A stretch of DNA of 64,000 nt, from assembly GCA_903844635.1 (NCBI GenBank), contig CAIMUF010000004.1:1-64000 (forward strand), in the 5' to 3' direction. The notes beneath the pieces were generated by a model. That model searched no databases. It was not told where the DNA came from and saw nothing but the letters and a program-made list of their open reading frames with translations. The position numbers and the translations under genes were made by a program. Source of the stretch: an uncultured Sulfuricurvum sp. (GTDB lineage: Bacteria; Campylobacterota; Campylobacteria; Campylobacterales; Sulfurimonadaceae). This document shows positions 1-9,321 of the stretch, piece by piece. Within the stretch, counting starts at the first letter, position 1. Every line of letters starts with the position of its first letter.

Positions 1-180
1 CCGAGTCATATCCACTTCTTTTGGAAACCACGTGTTGTTGAGCATCATTTCCCAAAGGTTATACGCCCATTGGTATTTGATGTTGTTAAGCTCAAAGATT
101 CCCGTTGGATTGCCGCCAAAAATCCGCCGATCATTCACGTGTTCGTTTGAAGATGGGTTGTAGATTTTTTTGCGTTTCAT
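1..180 (-). CDS. nrdB: Ribonucleoside-diphosphate reductase beta subunit, N-terminal part (runs off the left edge)
   Basis: Reverse-strand translation from 180: [60 protein letters not shown], a characteristic NrdB N-terminus; not in the ORF track because it is truncated. Confidence 0.9.
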   Translation of the reverse strand, partial: MKRKKIYNPSSNEHVNDRRIFGGNPTGIFELNNIKYQWAYNLWEMMLNNTWFPKEVDMTR

Positions 181-199
181 AATGAATCCTTTTTGCGGT

Positions 200-481
200 T
201 TACCAAGGACCTTGGAACCTTGTTATTTTAATGGGAAGTTTTGCGGGATGTTTGGTCGATCGTCCTTGGACTCTTGCTCTCCATCGTTTAAAAGATGAAG
301 GCGTTTGGTGTGATTTCATCCATCTTTTAACCTGATTTTCACTCAAACCAAACTCACGTTCTATCGCTTCAAAGGGGGTGCGGTCCTGCCATGCCATTTC
401 GATGAGTCTATCCATGGTATCACTGCTTTTTTCGATTTTAACACCCGAGACATCATAAATTTTTAGTTCTTCAAACGTCAT
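200..481 (-). CDS. TIGR03643/DUF2805 family small protein
   Basis: 93 aa, [30 protein letters not shown]... typical of this family. Confidence 0.8.
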   Translation of the reverse strand: MTFEELKIYDVSGVKIEKSSDTMDRLIEMAWQDRTPFEAIEREFGLSENQVKRWMKSHQTPSSFKRWRARVQGRSTKHPAKLPIKITRFQGPW

Positions 482-587
482 GGTTTTATTCTTTTAATCT
501 AAATTGGCGTAGGCCAATAAGCAATACTTAAAGCCGTCGTACCTACGCTGATATTATAGGAAAACGGCTCTGTAGTTCGTAGAGTAT

Positions 588-1088
588 TTATGTCATTTTG
601 ATTTGAGAGATGGGTGTTGTTGTGCAGTACTGCCCACGCCCAAGGAAGAGAACAGGGATTGGAATTCTATTTTCTTGGGTGAGTGTGCTGGTGACATCGG
701 CGATAAAAAGAGTATGATCTCCGTTTTGATACGTATCGATAATGGTGCATTCGTATACAAAATCCGAATCGTCTAAAATTAAATTGCCATTATGATCATT
801 AGCAGAGGAAACAAGATTGCAAAACGTGAGCTTATCCACGCTGTCTCCATGAACTCTTCCTGCTTTATCGATGGTTTCATGATACGAAAAAGGTAAAAAG
901 TTCAGAGTAAAACTGCCATGTTCTTTGAGCATATTGTAGGTGATATTCTCATCACGTACCGCGATAGCATAACGAAACGGCTCACGGCTAATGGGCATGT
1001 GCCATGAGAGCGGCATGAGATTTTTTTGGCAACATAAGATCGCTGTAGAGCGAGGTTGTGCAGGTATGGTTGGCTGTTTGATGAGCAT
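588..1088 (-). CDS. Flavin reductase-like (FMN-binding split barrel) family protein
   Basis: 166 aa; MPLSWHMPISREPFRYAIAVRDENITYNMLKEHGSFTLNFLP pattern. Confidence 0.75.
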   Translation of the reverse strand: MLIKQPTIPAQPRSTAILCCQKNLMPLSWHMPISREPFRYAIAVRDENITYNMLKEHGSFTLNFLPFSYHETIDKAGRVHGDSVDKLTFCNLVSSANDHNGNLILDDSDFVYECTIIDTYQNGDHTLFIADVTSTLTQENRIPIPVLFLGRGQYCTTTPISQIKMT

Positions 1089-1106
1089 TGAATATCCTTA
1101 AAATGT

Positions 1107-1625
1107 TTAGGGCTGCTGTGTCGTCCAATAGAGCTTACTGGCATCGTATCCAAGAGCTGGCAAACGGTTAAGAATCGATTTTTTATCCGCATCACTGAGA
1201 ACTTTTGTTCTGCTGAGTATCCAAAGATATTTACGGCTAGGATCGCCTACTACGCTGTATTGATAGTTATCTCCCAGCATCAACACCCAATAATCTCCAT
1301 AAAAAGGACGAAAAAAGCTCACTTCGAGTTTGCTGTTATTGCTGTCTTTGAGTGTGTAGGCTCGACCTGTGGCTTCACCGCTTTGGACACCGTTGGTATC
1401 AAAGCATCGGTTGGTAACGGCTATATAGTCCTCTTTACCTTCATATTGGGCAGTTGCTCCTGCGCATCCTGTTTCAAAACGGTTTTCATAACGGGCGATT
1501 TCGATCCATTTTCCGCTATAGCGTGCTAGATCAACGTGTTCGACGGTGGCAAGAGGAGCGGATGGAGTTTTAGAGCATCCGCTTATAAAAATCAACATCG
1601 TGAGGGCTAAATAAACTATTTTCAT
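1107..1625 (-). CDS. Lipocalin family lipoprotein (Blc-like)
   Basis: Lipobox (ISGCSK) plus VDLARYSGKWIEIARYENRFETGCAGATAQY lipocalin motif; WILSRT near the C-terminus. Confidence 0.85.
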   Translation of the reverse strand: MKIVYLALTMLIFISGCSKTPSAPLATVEHVDLARYSGKWIEIARYENRFETGCAGATAQYEGKEDYIAVTNRCFDTNGVQSGEATGRAYTLKDSNNSKLEVSFFRPFYGDYWVLMLGDNYQYSVVGDPSRKYLWILSRTKVLSDADKKSILNRLPALGYDASKLYWTTQQP

Positions 1626-2158
1626 TGTTTGTCCTTTATAATTGTAATGACGAGTTCTCCCACTTCGATCCCGAACTTTTTCATTTTCGAATGGTTTAAA
1701 ATAATACCGTCGCTTTGTAAATGAAGCCAGTCTTGTACATCAATGTCGATGGTGCTCTTGCCATAAGGAACTTTCATGGTGTAATCCAACATGACAGTAT
1801 TGCCGTTTGCAATCATGGATGCGTTACCGACAATGTCTCCTGCCGTGGCTATAAACTTTTTCTCTCCATTGGGAGTGAGTGTCCATGTACGGTGAAGTTT
1901 TTCACCGTCGTTGTAGATGAAATGTTCATCCAGCGTTCCGACACCGTTTTTATTCCAGCTTCCTACAAGATCACCTTTGAAAGTACGAACAATTTTACCG
2001 TTACGGTCTTTTACCATTCCATATGCCCGAAGTGGTCCATTAAAATAGCTTTGAGGGACAAACTCCGGAGAGGTATTTTGAAAATCCTCGATTTGCATTG
2101 ACGAGCATCCTCCTAGAAAAGTACACAGTCCAAGAGTTAGAAAAGTTTTGAATGTCAT
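1622..2158 (-). CDS. DUF3833-like lipoprotein
   Basis: Lipobox LGGCSS; FNGPLRAYGMVKDRNGKIVRTFKGDLVGSW... DUF3833-type; gene context. Confidence 0.75.
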   Translation of the reverse strand: MTFKTFLTLGLCTFLGGCSSMQIEDFQNTSPEFVPQSYFNGPLRAYGMVKDRNGKIVRTFKGDLVGSWNKNGVGTLDEHFIYNDGEKLHRTWTLTPNGEKKFIATAGDIVGNASMIANGNTVMLDYTMKVPYGKSTIDIDVQDWLHLQSDGIILNHSKMKKFGIEVGELVITIIKDKQ

Positions 2159-3381
2159 GATGAGAGTCCTTGATTAAGATGAATGTTGCCGTCACGTGTA
2201 AAAACGACTTGAACGAGATTGATATTTCGAGTTAAAAATCCTGCTTCACAATAGGTGAGATACAACCGCCACATTCGAATGAAATACTCATCAAATCCCA
2301 GCTTTTTGACTTCCTCAAGTTTTTTATGAAAGTTTTCATTCCATAGCTTGAGTGTTTTGGCATAGTCCTCGGTGAACTCTTCCATGTGCAAGAGGTTCAA
2401 GCGTGTATGGCGAGAGGTTGTTTCCAGAAGTTTGGAAACACTTGGGAGGTGCCCGCCTGGGAAAATATATTTTTGAATAAAATCGGTACCTCGGCAATAC
2501 GCATCGTAGCGTTGATCGGGGATTGTAATGATTTGCATCGCAATAACACCGCTTGGGGCAAGCAAAGATTCGCATTTTTTAAAAAATACATCGAAATACT
2601 CTCGCCCCACCGCTTCAAACATTTCGACCGCAATAATGGCATCATATTCGCCTTGCGCGTCGCGATAGTCTTGGAGCAGTATATCGATAGAGTCTTCAAC
2701 ACCATGTGTTTTGAAGCGCTCTTGTGAGAGTTTGAGCTGCTCATTGGAGAGGGTTAGTGTGGTGACTTTGGCATCGTATTCACGTGCGAGATGGGTCGCC
2801 ATTGATCCCCATCCTGAACCGATTTCCAGTACTTTTGCATTGGGTTTTAGGCGAAGTTTTTGCGCTAACAGATCGATTTTTCGTTTTTGTGCTTCATGAA
2901 GCGTTTCGTCTGATGAGGCAAAAACGGCAGAAGAATACATCATTGTTTCATCTAAAAAAAGTTTGAAAAAATCATTCGAAAGATCATAATGTTCTGAAAT
3001 ATTTTTACGTGAACGGGTTTTGGAATTTTTGCGCATCCAATGGCGTGCTCGGTTAAACTGTGGGAGGAGATTGTACAGCGACAGTTTTTTCTCATGTTCG
3101 CTGAGGGCTTCGAGTTGTTTGGCGTTGTGCAAGGCTAGGGTGATAAGTGAGGTTAAATCCTCACATTCAAAATCACCGTCCATGTAGCTCTCCGCAAATC
3201 CGATATCGCCATACAATGCCAGACGCTTAAAAAAGACACTGCGTTTGAGGGTAATACTGGCGTGTGGAGCCAATCCGTTTCCGTAGATTTTATGGGTTCC
3301 ATCAGGATACGTGACACTTAGATCGCCGCAAGTGAGTTTTTGCAAATAACGATGGCCCATACGATTGTAAAACCCTTTCAT
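2155..3381 (-). CDS. Cyclopropane-fatty-acyl-phospholipid synthase-like SAM methyltransferase
   Basis: SAM motif VLEIGSGWGSMATHLA, SEHYDLSNDFF, FIQKYIFPGGHLPSV. Start trimmed to MKGFYNRMGHRY at 3381 (4-nt overlap with the upstream gene) from the longer ORF 2155..3510. Confidence 0.85.
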   Translation of the reverse strand: MKGFYNRMGHRYLQKLTCGDLSVTYPDGTHKIYGNGLAPHASITLKRSVFFKRLALYGDIGFAESYMDGDFECEDLTSLITLALHNAKQLEALSEHEKKLSLYNLLPQFNRARHWMRKNSKTRSRKNISEHYDLSNDFFKLFLDETMMYSSAVFASSDETLHEAQKRKIDLLAQKLRLKPNAKVLEIGSGWGSMATHLAREYDAKVTTLTLSNEQLKLSQERFKTHGVEDSIDILLQDYRDAQGEYDAIIAVEMFEAVGREYFDVFFKKCESLLAPSGVIAMQIITIPDQRYDAYCRGTDFIQKYIFPGGHLPSVSKLLETTSRHTRLNLLHMEEFTEDYAKTLKLWNENFHKKLEEVKKLGFDEYFIRMWRLYLTYCEAGFLTRNINLVQVVFTRDGNIHLNQGLSS

Positions 3382-4130
3382 AGAATTTCCTTGTGTATTT
3401 GATCTTGTGTTCTTGGTTTGTACCATGTGAGACCTCCTTTGAGTTTGAGTTTTAGGGTTTGCCAAAGCGTGCGTGTGACGACAAACAACGTTAAAAATGT
3501 GTGCGCACACAACAGCGAGCGAATGGATGCCGTGGTAAACACTTTGGCTGAGCCACTAAACTGAGCCAGCAAAAGGAGAGCATTATCGAGGTGCAGTTCA
3601 ACCGCGAGTCCAAAATGTTCTGAAGTGTATTCAATGACAAAACGGTAGTCGCCCTCATAACCCATAAAAGGTGAAACGTACATTGACTTGGGAGCAAAAC
3701 CGATGTAGCGACCTTTTTCGTCTTTTTCTAGAGTCATTGGATACAAAACGCGGCCGCCGTTATAGTTGTGCACCTCTGCGATTGCATGCGTGATACGATT
3801 CTCGCTATCTAGCAGCAGGAGCATACTGATGGGATTAAAGACAAAATTGAACATTCGAGGCAGGGTTAAAAAGCGCAATTGATACGGTTTCTCCCATTCA
3901 AGAGCCTCGATAAGATCGGTGGTATTTTGCAAAAAATCATCCTGTACTCCGAAATGATCACGAGCGTTAAAGCTCATGATATTCATCCCATTGTGTTTAA
4001 ATAAGGAGGCATGAAGGGACTTTAAGTCATTTACATCGATGTCTAAAAAAAAGTAATCGTAAGTAAACTGATGCACTTTTGGAGCGAATCGTTTATGAAA
4101 TATTTCTCCTTCATAAAAATGGTGACTCAT
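3378..4130 (-). CDS. DUF1365 domain-containing protein
   Basis: MSHHFYEGEIFHKRFAPKVHQFTYDYFFLDIDV... FNFVFNPISMLLL; gene context beside the CFA-like gene. Confidence 0.85.
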   Translation of the reverse strand: MSHHFYEGEIFHKRFAPKVHQFTYDYFFLDIDVNDLKSLHASLFKHNGMNIMSFNARDHFGVQDDFLQNTTDLIEALEWEKPYQLRFLTLPRMFNFVFNPISMLLLLDSENRITHAIAEVHNYNGGRVLYPMTLEKDEKGRYIGFAPKSMYVSPFMGYEGDYRFVIEYTSEHFGLAVELHLDNALLLLAQFSGSAKVFTTASIRSLLCAHTFLTLFVVTRTLWQTLKLKLKGGLTWYKPRTQDQIHKEIL

Positions 4131-5362
4131 AAGGGAGAACCTATGAGTTTCGCAATTTCATTGGCACTCCACAGACCATCTTCATGAAATCCGTAGCGCC
4201 AATACGCACCTGCATAATAGGTGTGATTGACCCCGCTGATCTCTTCACGCCGTTTTTGTGCATCGATGGCTTGGGTGTTGAATTGGGGATGTTCATACGT
4301 GATGGCTTCGATGACGTTTGAGAGGGTGGAGGTTTCGTTAAGAGAGACAAAATAGTCTTTTTTAGAGGTTATGTTTTGGAGACGGTTGAGCCAATACGAC
4401 AGAGTAACACTATCAGACTTCCCGTTGTTTTTATAATTCCATGCAGCATATATTTTTTTATCGGGATAAAGCGCTTGAGTATCATTATGCAGTACCGCGT
4501 CGTTAGCTTTGTACGAAAAAGCACTGAGTATATTTTTTTCATTTGCAGTTGGGCTTTCTAAAAGTGCTAATGCATCGGGTGCATGAAGCGCCATAATAAC
4601 GGCGTCATAGCTACTGGTACGACTGTTTTCGAAAATCAGCTCAACCCCAGTAGGGGTGCGGCGAATCGATGCGACATCCGAATTTACAATGATGTTCCCT
4701 GAAATATGGGGAATAATTTTCTCGACGTAGTTTTTTGAACCACCGCTGACCGTGAGCCATTGATGCTGAGTGCTGACTCCAAGCAAGCCATGATTTTTAA
4801 AAAATTGTAAAAAAGTTCGTGAAGGAAATGCTTCCATCTCGTTACTGGGTGTTGACCAAATAGCAGCCCCCATTGGCATAAGATAGCGCTGTTTGAAAAC
4901 ATCACTGAAAGACTGGAGATAATCACCCAGAGTTTTATCTAAATCCTTTGAATTTGACTCCACATCACGGTTTGCTTTCTTGTTGAAGCGGATAATGTCT
5001 AAAATCATTCGATAGTGGGAGAGTGAAAAAAGATTTTTCGTTTGGAAAAAAAGTCCTCCCAACGTTTGAGCATTGTACGCCACATCGCAAAAAGTATCCC
5101 AAAATCCAAAACTCATATCACTTTTTTCGATGTTGACATTCAAACGCTCGAAAAGTTTCGTAAGAAGCGGATACGTAGGATGGTTAAAAACCAAGAACCC
5201 AGTGTCAACGCCGAAAGTTCTATTTTCATCCGTGACCATCGTAGTACGGGCATGCCCTCCTAGACGATGCTCTTTTTCATACACATCGACCGTGTGTTGA
5301 GAGCTTAGTAAATAAGCACTGCCCAGTCCGCTAATGCCTGCGCCTATGATGGCTATTTTCAT
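4127..5362 (-). CDS. FAD-dependent oxidoreductase (amine-oxidase/phytoene-desaturase-like)
   Basis: MKIAIIGAGISGLGSAYLLSSQHTVDVYEKEHRLGGHART dinucleotide-binding motif. Confidence 0.88.
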   Translation of the reverse strand: MKIAIIGAGISGLGSAYLLSSQHTVDVYEKEHRLGGHARTTMVTDENRTFGVDTGFLVFNHPTYPLLTKLFERLNVNIEKSDMSFGFWDTFCDVAYNAQTLGGLFFQTKNLFSLSHYRMILDIIRFNKKANRDVESNSKDLDKTLGDYLQSFSDVFKQRYLMPMGAAIWSTPSNEMEAFPSRTFLQFFKNHGLLGVSTQHQWLTVSGGSKNYVEKIIPHISGNIIVNSDVASIRRTPTGVELIFENSRTSSYDAVIMALHAPDALALLESPTANEKNILSAFSYKANDAVLHNDTQALYPDKKIYAAWNYKNNGKSDSVTLSYWLNRLQNITSKKDYFVSLNETSTLSNVIEAITYEHPQFNTQAIDAQKRREEISGVNHTYYAGAYWRYGFHEDGLWSANEIAKLIGSPL

Positions 5363-5874
5363 TGGTATCGTCCTTGTTTGTCTTGAGGTGTAAAAATAAG
5401 TCGTTTCGTGTCCATTGCATTGGTTAAAAGCGTTAGCACACGATCAAGTTTAGGTTTGGAAAGTATCGGTGTTCGGCTCATAATCCATACTTGCTGCATA
5501 TCTGGGTCTACAATGACTGCATGAGAATAACTCTCATCCAAATAAACAACATAGTAGTCACGACTGAAAACCCAAAAGTAGGTCATTTTCAGTTTGGAAA
5601 CATTATTGGGCAGTAATGCTGCTGCTATTCCTTTGTACGTGATCAAATCTCCACCGATAATGCGGTCAAAACATCGGTTGGTTACCTCGTATTGTTTGTC
5701 TTTGGTGAGAGTGTATTCGACCGTAGCTGCGACACAATTTTTTTCGAAATCGTTGTAAGTGCGAGCTACTTCAAACCACAATCCGCTAAATTTTTGAGGA
5801 TCGACATAGGAAACAGGGGGGAGAGTAGAAGCAGAGGTGAATAATGCTATCAATAACATAAAAAAGATTTTCAT
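5359..5874 (-). CDS. Lipocalin family protein
   Basis: VDPQKFSGLWFEVARTYNDFEKNCVAATVEYTL; WIMSRTP; paralogue of 1107..1625. Confidence 0.83.
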   Translation of the reverse strand: MKIFFMLLIALFTSASTLPPVSYVDPQKFSGLWFEVARTYNDFEKNCVAATVEYTLTKDKQYEVTNRCFDRIIGGDLITYKGIAAALLPNNVSKLKMTYFWVFSRDYYVVYLDESYSHAVIVDPDMQQVWIMSRTPILSKPKLDRVLTLLTNAMDTKRLIFTPQDKQGRYQ

Positions 5875-5948
5875 TTTAACTCTCCTAAAAATTATAAATT
5901 CAAATCTTATTTTAAAGAGATAAATCTATTTTTCGTAGAGTTTTTTTG

Positions 5949-7178
5949 TCACTTGATTTCGTTATACCGCCATAAAACGATCATACTGAGTATTTTAAAA
6001 AAAATGGGTGCTAATGCGTACAGGCTTATTAAGGCGATGAGCGATTTAGCAGAAGGGGAAGCAGGGCTGAAATCAAACCAGCCTAAAATACTAAACGAAA
6101 TTCCTACCCCAAGTGCAAGAGAGAGTTTCGTACCCATTCCCCAAAGACCAAATAAGACTCCGGAGAGATGTTCTCCCTGCCTTGCAAACCGCTGGGCGAG
6201 GTCGGCTTGCAAAGAGGAAGAAAGAACCAAATCCGCTCCCAAACTAAATCCAGAAAATGCAACGATAAGAATAAACCAACTGCTGTCACCTTCGCCCAAA
6301 AAGGGGACGAAAGAAAAAGCAACGCAGGCCAGTGCCATCGATGCTATCCAACTGTTTTTTTTACTCATACGTCGCGATAGCGCATTCCAAAAAGGCAAGG
6401 CCGCAATACCTGCAGAAAAATACAGCAGTAAAAATAAGCCGCTTTTTTCGGGAACTTTGAGGATGTGAGAGACATAATATAAAAAAAGTGTTGAGGGTAC
6501 AGCGTTCGCCAGTGCGTTTAAAAAATAGGCGATAACCAAGTTTGAACCGTTACTTTGGAAAACAATTTTTATCCCCTCTCTAAAAGGAGTGGTGTGAACA
6601 GGAAGTTTAGAATTTGGAACCCCCCAGAGAATCAGCATAAGGGCTATGGGCAGGCTTATGAGCAGTACAACATAAAGTGATTCGAGTGTTTTACCATTTT
6701 GGTCTGAAATACCAAGGGTGTATGGGATGACGAGTGATGCCATCATGCCTAAAATAGCGAGTATTTCGCGCCATGAGGAGAGCAGCGTTTTTTCGTGATA
6801 GTCGGTAGTGATTTCGCTACTTAAAGCCATATACGGGACACTGATCAAACTCCATGAGATGTATACCATCATGGAAAAAACAAAGAGCCAAAGTGCGGGA
6901 TGTGAGGCAGGGTGTATAAGGGCATAATATCCTATTAAAAGGGTGAGAGAACCAACAACCATAAAAGGCTTGCGTTTTCCAAGGCGGTCACTGTAATGAC
7001 CGATAATAGGATCAAAGAGCATATCAATACTTCGTGCAAGCAGTAAAATAATCCCAACCGTAGTGACATCAACACCGACATCCGACGCGTAAAACGTAGG
7101 GAGATACATAAAAAGCGGTATACCAACCACCGAGAGAGCAAACCCAAGTGCTCCATAAGAGGGATAAACCACTTTCAT
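5949..7178 (-). CDS. MFS / glycoside-pentoside-hexuronide-type transporter
   Basis: About 12 hydrophobic segments; DPIIGHYSDRLGKRKPFMVVGS motif. Confidence 0.83.
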   Translation of the reverse strand: MKVVYPSYGALGFALSVVGIPLFMYLPTFYASDVGVDVTTVGIILLLARSIDMLFDPIIGHYSDRLGKRKPFMVVGSLTLLIGYYALIHPASHPALWLFVFSMMVYISWSLISVPYMALSSEITTDYHEKTLLSSWREILAILGMMASLVIPYTLGISDQNGKTLESLYVVLLISLPIALMLILWGVPNSKLPVHTTPFREGIKIVFQSNGSNLVIAYFLNALANAVPSTLFLYYVSHILKVPEKSGLFLLLYFSAGIAALPFWNALSRRMSKKNSWIASMALACVAFSFVPFLGEGDSSWFILIVAFSGFSLGADLVLSSSLQADLAQRFARQGEHLSGVLFGLWGMGTKLSLALGVGISFSILGWFDFSPASPSAKSLIALISLYALAPIFFKILSMIVLWRYNEIK

Positions 7179-7600
7179 CAGAGTGCTTTTATCTTATTTT
7201 TGAGCAAGCGTAAAATCCAGCCAAGCAGAGGTATCTTTTCATATACGTTGGCAGCGGCATCCCAGTAATCGATATGAGAGAGAACAAGACCTTTTTCATC
7301 AAACAAAACATGACTGAGCCCTTTAATGCATTCTTGCGGACTATTAGGGCTACGAGAATAGAGAAACTTCCAGCGAATGTAGCCGCTTTTATGGTTGCCC
7401 ATCGATTCTAGGATGATAAATTTAGGAGCATAAAGCGTTGCATACATGTGCCGAAAAACCGTGATGATCGCCTCTGTGCCGTAAACTTTTTGAAATGGAT
7501 CTTCAAAAAGAGCATTGGGTGCAAAAGCATCGTTAAATTCTTTATCTTTGAAATCGGGTTTCAGTGTCGCGAAAAATTCACTGTAGAGTTCGATCATCAC
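7178..7600 (-). CDS. NTF2/SnoaL-like protein
   Basis: 140 aa; NALFEDPFQKVYGTEAIITVFRHMY... YWDAAANVYEKIPLLGWILR. Confidence 0.75.
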   Translation of the reverse strand: MMIELYSEFFATLKPDFKDKEFNDAFAPNALFEDPFQKVYGTEAIITVFRHMYATLYAPKFIILESMGNHKSGYIRWKFLYSRSPNSPQECIKGLSHVLFDEKGLVLSHIDYWDAAANVYEKIPLLGWILRLLKNKIKAL

Positions 7601-8352
7601 AGAGCCTTTTGGGTCAATCGAAGGGATAAAGAGTAGGGGAAAAATCGAATCAGCGATAAAACAAAGGTCAAGAATTTCGGAAATCGAATCTCAAAATCGG
7701 TGGTTTTCTCCAGAGCATCGGCAATCGTTTTGGCAGCTTGTGAGGGTTCCATAAGCTGAGGCATGTCGAACGTATTTTTTTGTGTCAATCTTGTTTTCAC
7801 AAAGCCGTGATTGATGATGCGGACATTTATTCCATGGGATTTGAGTTCAGGTGCAATGGATTGGGCGAGATTAACCAGTGCTGCTTTTGGTGCACTGTAC
7901 GCGCTCGCGTAAGGAAGACCGAAATACGAAGAAAGACTGGAATTCCAAACCCACTCTCCGTATCCTTGACTGACAAAATACGGTGAGAGTGGAATCATAA
8001 TACGTACCGCACCCATGTAATTGGTTTGCATCATCGTTTGAAATTTTGTCTCATTCCATTCATTCACTTTCATAACATCGTAGCTTCCTGCATTGTAAAC
8101 CCAGCGGTCTAAATATCCAAACGCTTCCCATGCTTGTTGGGTGATATGTGCAAAATCCCCCTCTATGGATACATCTAAATCCAGCAGCACCAAGCGATCG
8201 AAATAGGCATTTTTTAATTCATTCAGCTGAGAAGAACTTTGCGCATTTCGTGAACTGGCAACAACGTTATGCCCATCTTCCAGCCACCGTTTCAACAGTT
8301 CCAACCCGATTCCGCTGCTAGCTCCTACGAGCCAAATATTTAAAGTTTTCAT
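7597..8352 (-). CDS. Short-chain dehydrogenase/reductase
   Basis: GASSGIGLELLKRW, YNAGSY, YASAYSAPKAALV (YxxxK type). Confidence 0.88.
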   Translation of the reverse strand: MKTLNIWLVGASSGIGLELLKRWLEDGHNVVASSRNAQSSSQLNELKNAYFDRLVLLDLDVSIEGDFAHITQQAWEAFGYLDRWVYNAGSYDVMKVNEWNETKFQTMMQTNYMGAVRIMIPLSPYFVSQGYGEWVWNSSLSSYFGLPYASAYSAPKAALVNLAQSIAPELKSHGINVRIINHGFVKTRLTQKNTFDMPQLMEPSQAAKTIADALEKTTDFEIRFPKFLTFVLSLIRFFPYSLSLRLTQKAL

Positions 8353-8891
8353 TAGAGAAGTTTTTCGATGTCTGAAGCTATCGATTCAGGAGATGTTGAG
8401 GGAGCATAACGCTTGATGACTTTTCCGTTTTGATCGACAAGAAATTTTGTAAAATTCCATTTAATCGCTTCACTTCCTAAAATCCCTTTCGCATTTTGTT
8501 TTAGATGGGTGTACAGTGGATGGGCATTGTTTCCGTTTACATCGATTTTTGCAAACATGGGAAACGTTACACCATAGCTTATACGGCAAAAGTTTTCGAT
8601 CCCTTTTTCATCCAGCGGCTCTTGTCCGGCAAACTGATTGCACGGGAATCCTAATACGGCAAAGCCTTTTGATTGGTAGGATTTATAGAGTTTTTCTAAT
8701 CCTTCGAACTGCGGCGTAAATCCGCATCCGCTTGCAGTGTTGACAATGAGCAAGACTTTGCCCTTGTACGGTGCCAAAGTAGTTTTTTCATGATGAATGG
8801 TGACGACTTCAAAATCGTAAAGTGACTGGGTTGGTGTTGCCATAAGTGTGCTCCATGTAGTGATTAATAAGATAAAACGTTTCAATTTCAT
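8352..8891 (-). CDS. Glutathione peroxidase (Cys type)
   Basis: VNTASGCGFTPQFEGLEKLY, LGFPCNQFAGQEP, WNFTKFLVDQNG. Confidence 0.93.
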   Translation of the reverse strand: MKLKRFILLITTWSTLMATPTQSLYDFEVVTIHHEKTTLAPYKGKVLLIVNTASGCGFTPQFEGLEKLYKSYQSKGFAVLGFPCNQFAGQEPLDEKGIENFCRISYGVTFPMFAKIDVNGNNAHPLYTHLKQNAKGILGSEAIKWNFTKFLVDQNGKVIKRYAPSTSPESIASDIEKLL

Positions 8892-9099
8892 AAATAAGCC
8901 TTTTTTATTGAATTATTTGCCATTCCGCATAAAAAAGAGGAATGAAATCGGCAGATAACAGTAAATCCCTCCAGTGAAGTTTCATCTTAGTAAACAGCTA
9001 TTTAGTTTATTTACAGGAATGAATTGAAAATTATAAAATGACAAGCAATTTATTAGTACCATTTTTTTGTCGTTTAAACCATTAAAAAAACTGTCGTAA

Positions 9100-9297
9100 T
9101 CGAAAATACTTAGAGACGTCCTCAGATTAATAGTGACTAATTTATGCAATAAAACTCATAAAATAACATTAAATATTGATCAAAAATGGGAAAATATAGA
9201 TAATAATTCATTCGGATATTTTTTATTGAACAAAAATCTAACATTAAACGGTATATTCGGAGATTTACAAGGGGAAGTGATGTATAATTTTTATTAA
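9100..9297 (+). pseudogene. Open remnant with no plausible start codon near its 5' end; candidate 3' end of a decayed upstream gene (possibly pgaA)
   Basis: Frame 9100-9297 translates SKILRDVLRLIVTNLCNKTHKITLNIDQKWENIDNNSFGYFLLNKNLTLNGIFGDLQGEVMYNFY*; in-frame TAA immediately upstream (9097-9099); only ATG is 5 codons before the stop; ends 24 nt before the pgaB ORF. Confidence 0.4.
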
Positions 9298-9321
9298 AAT
9301 TTAAAGCAAAGTACTCAAATT

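Noticed and set aside
1260-1529. Plus-strand ORFs antisense to the lipocalin and DUF3833 genes (also 1721..2101)
   Set aside because: Overlap well-supported CDSs on the other strand; no recognisable protein features.
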